The translations under genes were made by a program, and so were the position numbers. This document shows positions 59,271-64,000 of a DNA stretch of 64,000 nt, piece after piece; the first letter of the stretch is position 1, and each line of letters opens with the position of its first letter. The notes under the pieces are model-generated. The model saw only the letters and a list, made by a program, of their open reading frames with translations, had not been told where the DNA came from and searched no databases. The stretch is from Megalonaias nervosa (taxonomy: Eukaryota > Mollusca > Bivalvia > Unionida > Unionidae): assembly GCA_016617855.1 (NCBI GenBank), contig JAECUM010003292.1, positions 122,447 to 186,446 of the forward strand, read 5' to 3'.

Positions 59271-59618
59271 TGTGTGTGTGTGTGTGTGTGTGTGTTTGTG
59301 TGTGTGTGATTTGGATTTTTAACGTAGCTTTAACAATTTCTCAAGTCATACCGCCTCGATGTCTGCAGGGTGGCAGTTATAGTGATGTCAAGCACTGGGG
59401 CATCATACCGCAGACATGTAACATTATGTCCCACCCAGTCACATTATCCTGACACTAGGCCAACCAGTCCCAACACTAACCTTTTAATGCAGTATGCCAA
59501 GTGAGGTAACTTCTAGTACCATTTTTATAAATCTCTGGTATGACTCGGCCTGGGTTCGAAACCCGCAACCTCCTACATCCGAGGCGGAAGCTCTAACCAG
59601 TTAGGCCACCGGAGCGGT
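59271..59618 (-). mobile_element. tRNA-derived SINE, copy 3
   Basis: Reverse complement of the SINE at 29981. The tRNA-like head is at 59618-59545, with B-box complement GGTTCGAAACC and A-box complement GCTCTAACCAGTTAGGCCACC. The tail is (GT)n at 59273-59308. No clear target duplication found. Confidence 0.85.
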
Positions 59619-59685
59619 GACACAGCTCTAGAACTTGTCCGTTAAAAAGAAATAATCTTAGTCTTGATTTTCGACAGCATGATTA

Positions 59686-59998
59686 GCAGCAGGCAGGGTG
59701 AACCCTACAAATTGGTTTCGAGCAAATTTTACATTGATGATTAAGACAAACTGTAGGGTTCGACTGCCATACCGCGAAATTATTTGTCTTAATCATCAGG
59801 CAAACATATTCATTACCAAATGTCTGTCCACCCCACCCCACCCCTTGCTGCGGTGGACCCTACAAATTGGTTCGAGCATATTTTGCATTATGATTAAGAC
59901 AAATGTGTAAGGTTCGACTGCCTACCGCGAAATCATTTGTCTTAATCATCAGGCAAACATATTCATTACCAAATGTCTGGGTTCACCCTCCCTGCTGC
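59686..59998. repeat. Foldback element with 20-bp terminal inverted repeats
   Basis: GCAGCAGGCAGGGTGAACCC (59686-59705) and GGGTTCACCCTCCCTGCTGC (59979-59998) are inverted with one mismatch. Between them, two about 128-bp direct repeats (59699-59826 and 59852-59980) each hold GATTAAGACAAA and its reverse complement TTTGTCTTAATC. Confidence 0.85.
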
Positions 59999-60000
59999 TA

Positions 60001-60305
60001 TAGTATTTATTGTTGACTCGTCGATACATAAATAAGATACAGGGGTTTTTTCGACAATTAAATATGGAAGGGTGAACCCTACAACTTTTTGCCTGAACTG
60101 TTAAGTAAAAATAAATGAAAAAAAATAAGGTCAATAACGATAAACCGAACCTTCTAACAATATTATTACAGTATAGTTTGAAAAAACGGATAATAAATAA
60201 TTTTAGTTAGCTCATTTTTGTTAATTTATTTTTGACTTTTGTTATATTGTGTTTATTTTACTCGCGGGTCACTCAATTTTTGTCATTCACCCTTCCTGCT
60301 GCTAT
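60001..60305. repeat. Second partial foldback of the same family
   Basis: GAAGGGTGAACCCTAC (about 60067-60082) and CATTCACCCTTCCTGCTGCTATG (about 60282-60304) repeat the arm sequence of the preceding element in opposite orientations. The intervening AT-rich sequence differs. Confidence 0.6.
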
Positions 60306-60772
60306 GAATTTATCCAGATCAACTATTGCATGTATATACAGTGTGAAGTGAGTCATACATAATATATGTACTGAGATAGGTATGCGTACCGATTTTTCAA
60401 GGACGTGTGACGTAGTAGTTCAAACAATAGTTGTGTTTATCGATAATCCAGGTATTTGTGTGCAGTTTATTTCCGTGCTTTAATTTTAAATATAATACAT
60501 TTTAATCGGTTCATACATATAATGGCAAAATATCTTAATAAAATTATAAATATTTATTTATTTGTAAAATCAGATATCAAATGCTATTGCACAATAATCA
60601 CATATAATAATTTCTAAAACGTATATTTGTAGTCGAGTTCGTTAGCTCAATGTTAAAGTTGTTGGAAACTTTAATACTGATGTTGGCGGTTCGACCCCAG
60701 ATCTCGCCGAGATGGGTTCGGGTCCCCGGGTCGCCCACGTCTTTTAATAAGTGGGGGGGAGGCATCCCCTGA
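60306..60772. other. Unassigned; GC-rich patch from 60640
   Basis: AT-rich until about 60640, then GC-rich to about 60960. It has a B-box-like GGTTCGACCCC (about 60688) and GGGTCCCCGGGTCGCCC. No gene called. Confidence 0.4.
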
Positions 60773-60856
60773 GATTTCGATAAACCACCACGTATCTCGT
60801 GGTCGGATTCCATTTTGGATTCTACCCCGGGGTTTCGTGGGGGTTTTATCGAAATC
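60773..60856. repeat. Hairpin-forming inverted repeat
   Basis: GATTTCGATAAACCACCACG (60773-60792) pairs with CGTGGGGGTTTTATCGAAATC shortened by one base (60836-60856). An inner CCACG-TATCT-CGTGG (60787-60801) offers an alternative stem. Lies about 470 bases upstream of the three-gene cassette. Confidence 0.7.
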
Positions 60857-61321
60857 GCAATGCCTAGACAGCCTTCTGAATTGCTAATATTTCATTTTCG
60901 TCGATTAGAAATTCGCCGGGAGGTGTGTCTATGCAATACCCCCTCCCCCCTAAAATAATCAGTAGTATGCCTTGAGCTCTCTGCCCCATGGAAGAACCCC
61001 CAAATAAACATCCAGAAAGGGTGTTAGCCAAAAGAAACAGAACATGGGTGTGCCGCATAATAGTCATAAGAGAGAGAATGACAATGTAAGGACCCCATGA
61101 AAGTCACACAGGCTATCGAGGGGCTCCATTGAAGGGTAACCACTAGGATCTACTGATTATTTTTGATAAATTAAAATACAGACAAACATGCATACATACA
61201 GACATACATAGAAGGGGGGGAATAATTCTCTAGCAGAGGAGGAGCAGAGTTATCGCGCTTTATTAAGTATTTTTGGTGATTTCAAATTCAATTAAATATC
61301 TATTATAAATATTATTTAATA
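60857..61321. other. Leader region of the right-edge gene cassette
   Basis: Holds C-runs and G-runs (CCCCCTCCCCCC near 60941; GGGGGGG near 61214). The last about 60 bases before the first ATG are AT-rich (TATTATAAATATTATTTAAT), a possible promoter. No ORF called. Confidence 0.4.
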
Positions 61322-62371
61322 ATGAATATTGGAGAACCACACTCAGCTAGATTAGCACGAGAAAGACTAGAAGCAATTAGAAAATATTTACCTGTTCGTG
61401 ATGCTGTCAAGCAACAATTACAAAAACGACAAGAATCTCATGTTGAATTTGAGGAGGATACAAAACAATTATTTAAACCTATCACTGAGACCACTAAAGG
61501 TATTCAACCTGTGTTAGAGAAAACCGCTGAAGAAACTGGAAAAATAGCAAAAAGAACAAAACAGACAAAAAAGATTCTTAGAAAACTTCCAGCCGAAATA
61601 TCTGCTGCGATGCCAGTCCCGGAAATATCTGAAGATGCAGACCAGGTAGAAGAAGGTGCTGAAGCACTATCTCCTGAACCAAAATCAATAGTTAAATTGA
61701 TAGATAAATTTCATGAAGAAACTGTTAAGGTAATTAAAAAACTTAACATACAAAAATTAGCTGAATTTGCTTTGGGTAGTTTTAGTCAAAGAGGTAAATT
61801 AATGAAATCTGAATATGCTAAAGATATTAAAAACCGTGATCAATGGCAAAAATCATTATATCGCATAAAAATGAATGTTGAACAAACTAGAGTTGATGAT
61901 CCACTATATCAGGATTATGTTAGTGAAATTAATAAATTAATCAAATTAGAAAATGAGAAAAAACAAAGTAAAAAACCTTCAAAACAACCAGAAAAAGCAC
62001 CAAAACCATCTGAGCAATTATTTCGTGATTATCCAGGATCACCAAAATCACAAATACCAGTTCTATCTCATACACCAAAGAAAACAACATCATCGAAACC
62101 AAGTGAAGAGGAAGAAGAAGAATTTCAAGACGCTCCCGGTGTAATTGGAAGTGGTTTAGGAAGTGGTCTTATTACTTGTCCCAATAATATCCTTGCTGAT
62201 GTTGATCGATTAGAAATTCACATCGGAGGAAAACGAGCTGGTAATAATTCTCCAGAAATTATTAATGAGGCGGCTGATATTTGCAGACGATTATTTACCG
62301 GTGGTATCATGGACGTTGATGTTTATCAGTCTCTTATTAATGAAATTGCCGATGACTACTACAGCGACTGA
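61322..62371 (+). CDS. Coiled-coil protein with conserved-looking C-terminal module (cassette gene 1)
   Basis: 349 residues from an ATG directly after an AT-rich leader (MNIGEPHSARLARERLEAIR). Residues 1-100 are helical and highly charged. Residues 130-215 are Lys/Glu-rich with coiled-coil character. 215-275 is a Lys/Pro/Ser linker with an acidic patch (EEEEEEF). It ends in a compact module (about 280-349): GVIGSGLGSGL, DRLEIHIGGKRAGNN, DVYQSLINEIADDYY. The module resembles the C-terminal part of uncharacterised proteins encoded beside capsid-like genes in invertebrate genomes; that is recollection, not a search. It is the first of three close same-strand ORFs. An assembly or scaffold role is plausible but not shown. 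Codon use is A/T-ending, without introns. Confidence 0.6.
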   Translation: MNIGEPHSARLARERLEAIRKYLPVRDAVKQQLQKRQESHVEFEEDTKQLFKPITETTKGIQPVLEKTAEETGKIAKRTKQTKKILRKLPAEISAAMPVPEISEDADQVEEGAEALSPEPKSIVKLIDKFHEETVKVIKKLNIQKLAEFALGSFSQRGKLMKSEYAKDIKNRDQWQKSLYRIKMNVEQTRVDDPLYQDYVSEINKLIKLENEKKQSKKPSKQPEKAPKPSEQLFRDYPGSPKSQIPVLSHTPKKTTSSKPSEEEEEEFQDAPGVIGSGLGSGLITCPNNILADVDRLEIHIGGKRAGNNSPEIINEAADICRRLFTGGIMDVDVYQSLINEIADDYYSD

Positions 62372-62402
62372 GTATGTAATTAAATATAATAACTATAATA
62401 AA

Positions 62403-62876
62403 ATGATAGTACATAGTACTCAACGTGGATCAACTATGGTCAGGGTAATAAATTCACGATTACCAGTATATAAAACGACATACGGAAATGGACTAGGTGA
62501 TGTTGTTCAGGGTCTATTTAGAAGGATAGCCCCAAAAGCAATACCGATTGCAAAGCAACTGGGAATGAAAGCTATTGATGTTGTTCGTGAAAAAGGTATT
62601 GGTGCTGTTGGTAATGTTGCTGGTAAAGCATTTTCAGCGATTAAAGATAGATTAACACGATTAATACGCAGATCTGCGGTCCGACCTCAACCTGTAAAAT
62701 TACCTAGTACAGAAGTAATGCCTGCAAATGTCAGTAAAATAATAAATCAAGTTGCTAATCAAAAACTAGCAGAGTTGGCTGATGTGCCTTTATCAGAAAA
62801 AGAAAAAAATATAACCTCTAGTCTGATAGCAGGAAGTGGTCTCACTTCCCGAAGTAATCTTCGTTTTAGACGATAA
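62403..62876 (+). CDS. Small basic glycine-rich protein, minor-capsid-like (cassette gene 2)
   Basis: 157 residues from ATG 62403 (MIVHSTQRGSTMVRVINSR). A further in-frame ATG upstream (62265) would overlap gene 1 and is less likely. The motif YGNGLGDVVQGLFRRIAPKA is followed by an Ala/Gly/Ile-rich amphipathic region (GAVGNVAGKAFSAI) and a basic stretch (RLTRLIRRSAVR). Small basic, Gly/Ala-rich proteins with a GxGxGD-like N-terminus and a membrane-active helix are known among minor virion proteins of adenovirus and adintovirus relatives. Position between the coiled-coil and capsid-like genes fits such a role. The gap to gene 1 is 31 bases and to gene 3 is 14 bases, unlike ordinary host genes. 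Confidence 0.55.
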   Translation: MIVHSTQRGSTMVRVINSRLPVYKTTYGNGLGDVVQGLFRRIAPKAIPIAKQLGMKAIDVVREKGIGAVGNVAGKAFSAIKDRLTRLIRRSAVRPQPVKLPSTEVMPANVSKIINQVANQKLAELADVPLSEKEKNITSSLIAGSGLTSRSNLRFRR

Positions 62877-62890
62877 TAAATATAATAAAG

Positions 62891-64000
62891 ATGTTCAAAC
62901 GTATATCTGATCCCGCATTTGACATTGACGCACCAGTACTTAAAGATGAGTCTGTGCGTGATTATCAATATTATTCTTATGACGCTCGAATTCCAGATCA
63001 GCGTGGACGAATCGAACTACAGGTTCAGGATACAAGTAGATATTTCTTACCCGCTGAAGCATTTATTGAAGTCAAAGGTGAAATTTTAAATATTGCTAAT
63101 CCTGCAGCACCAGTAGCATATGGAGACGATGTTAGGGTTGGTTTTGTTAATAATGGTATTATGGCATTATTTGACAGTGCAACGTACATGATTGACGGAA
63201 AAAATATTGAATCTATTCAGAAGGACGTCGACGTTGCAACAACAATACTTGGTCTTGCAAGATAGAGTGATGATTATTCAAGATCAGCTGGTCCATCAAT
63301 GATGTTTGCAAAGGATACAACTGATTCTCCAGAGTATCGACAATATGAAATAGGACAACCAAGAAATTTTGCTAGAAACGCCAAAGTGGATGTACAAAGT
63401 ATGATTATTAATGTAGATCCAGATTTCAACTTAGGATTTAGATCACGTCGAGCAATGTTGCGTGGTGGAAGAAGAGCATTTTCATGTGTGATTCCACTAT
63501 CACATATATTTGGATTTTGTAGAAATGTCAGAAAAGTCATTTTCGGAGCTAAGCATACAGTTGTACTTGTACGAAAAGCAAATGACAACGATGCATTATG
63601 GAGACTCGCTGGTGATGCTGGCAAAGTAATTCTTACAAAACTTTCATTGTGGATGCCGGTGATGACCCCATCAATAACTGAAGAAGATCGTCTACTCTCT
63701 TTTATGAATCAAGGTGGTAAATCAGCATTATCATGGTTAACAATGACCACAGATGTTGTTCAGAGTAATATTAATGGTTTATTTACGTGGCAAATAGCAT
63801 CACAACAAGGTGTTTCTGCACCACGACATATATTTATTGCATTTCAAGATGCTGCACAGGTGGATGATCAAACACGTAGTATTATGATATTTGATAATCT
63901 TGGTGTTTCCGAAGTTTCCTTAAGAATAAATGGACATCAAGAACCATCCGAGGATATTTTACTGAATTTCGATCAAAATCATGTAGCACGTGTATATCAC
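62891..64000 (+). pseudogene. Capsid-like protein with one in-frame stop, runs off window (cassette gene 3)
   Basis: Starts at ATG 62891 (MFKRISDPAFDIDAPVLKDE), 14 bases after gene 2. The first 124 codons end at a TAG (63263-63265). The same frame then stays open for 245 codons to the end of the window, so a single stop interrupts one long protein; no frameshift is seen. Features: GRIELQVQDTSRYFLPAEAF near residue 40, a beta-rich pattern throughout, CVIPLSHIFGF (about 63487-63519), KVIFGAKHTVVLVRK, and APRHIFIAFQ. The length (over 365 codons), beta-strand spacing and VIPLSHIFGF-type motif fit the capsid-like proteins of invertebrate integrated viral elements. Whether the fold is single or double jelly-roll I cannot tell. 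The stop suggests this copy is inactive, unless it is a sequencing error or read through. Confidence 0.6.

Noticed and set aside
60646..60718. 73-base segment with GGTTCGACC and partly pairing ends, resembling a tRNA gene
   Set aside because: With the B-box aligned, the T-stem and acceptor stem do not pair and the D-arm is misplaced. Only the B-box-like motif is convincing.
62265..62402. Upstream in-frame start for cassette gene 2
   Set aside because: It overlaps the end of gene 1 by over 100 bases. The ATG at 62403 gives compact spacing and the more plausible basic N-terminus.
63274..63624. Minus ORF of 116 residues
   Set aside because: Antisense to the open capsid-like frame on the plus strand, which has the better motif content.

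Overview
This is AT-rich animal nuclear DNA, about 64 kb, dominated by transposable elements and minisatellites. The mix of elements fits a marine invertebrate, most likely a mollusc: a CR1-type LINE with an esterase ORF1, Ty3/Gypsy elements with integrase upstream of reverse transcriptase, DIRS-like tyrosine-recombinase remains, a tRNA-derived SINE with a (CA)n tail, and an intronless RING-FN3 gene. That placement is inference. Nothing bacterial is present, so operons and ribosome binding sites do not apply.

Layout. 1-292 is a foldback unit. 874-5688 is a decayed CR1 LINE (+). Its (ATT)n tail is split by a young Ty3/Gypsy element (5689-12254) with two LTRs, a tRNA-Pro type primer site and a 4-bp target duplication. 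12.3-20.8 kb is mostly unassigned, with a 25-bp minisatellite, a LINE 3' scrap and LTR scraps. 20791-24791 is a second Gypsy copy (-) with a large internal deletion. At 25290-25366 lies a well-bounded candidate exon resembling the FAD-binding domain of xanthine dehydrogenase/aldehyde oxidase. It is followed at once by about 40 copies of a 42-bp repeat (25.37-27.05 kb). A solo LTR follows (27306-28215), then an old Gypsy copy (29.2-34.5 kb, -) invaded by two SINEs and a 59-bp minisatellite, then DIRS-like recombinase remains (34.6-36.3 kb) and a second CR1 copy (36.9-40.05 kb, -).

40.3-42.9 kb is stacked minisatellites. A broken paralogue of the RING-FN3 gene lies at 43.2-44.6 kb (+). 44.7-54.5 kb is non-coding with more minisatellites. 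The one intact host-like gene is at 54981-57386 (-): an N-terminal RING finger, about four FN3 domains and a C-terminal membrane anchor. A 26-bp minisatellite, a SINE copy and nested inverted repeats follow.

The right edge (61322-64000) differs in style. Three compact, closely spaced, same-strand ORFs (coiled-coil protein, small basic glycine-rich protein, long capsid-like protein running off the window) look like the structural module of an integrated DNA virus or Polinton/adintovirus-like element. The third carries one in-frame stop. This is the most likely poorly described system here.

The Gypsy, CR1 and DIRS copies carry frameshifts, stops or lost catalytic residues. The young Gypsy copy and its relative share an integrase lesion, which suggests the lineage spread with integrase supplied by another element.
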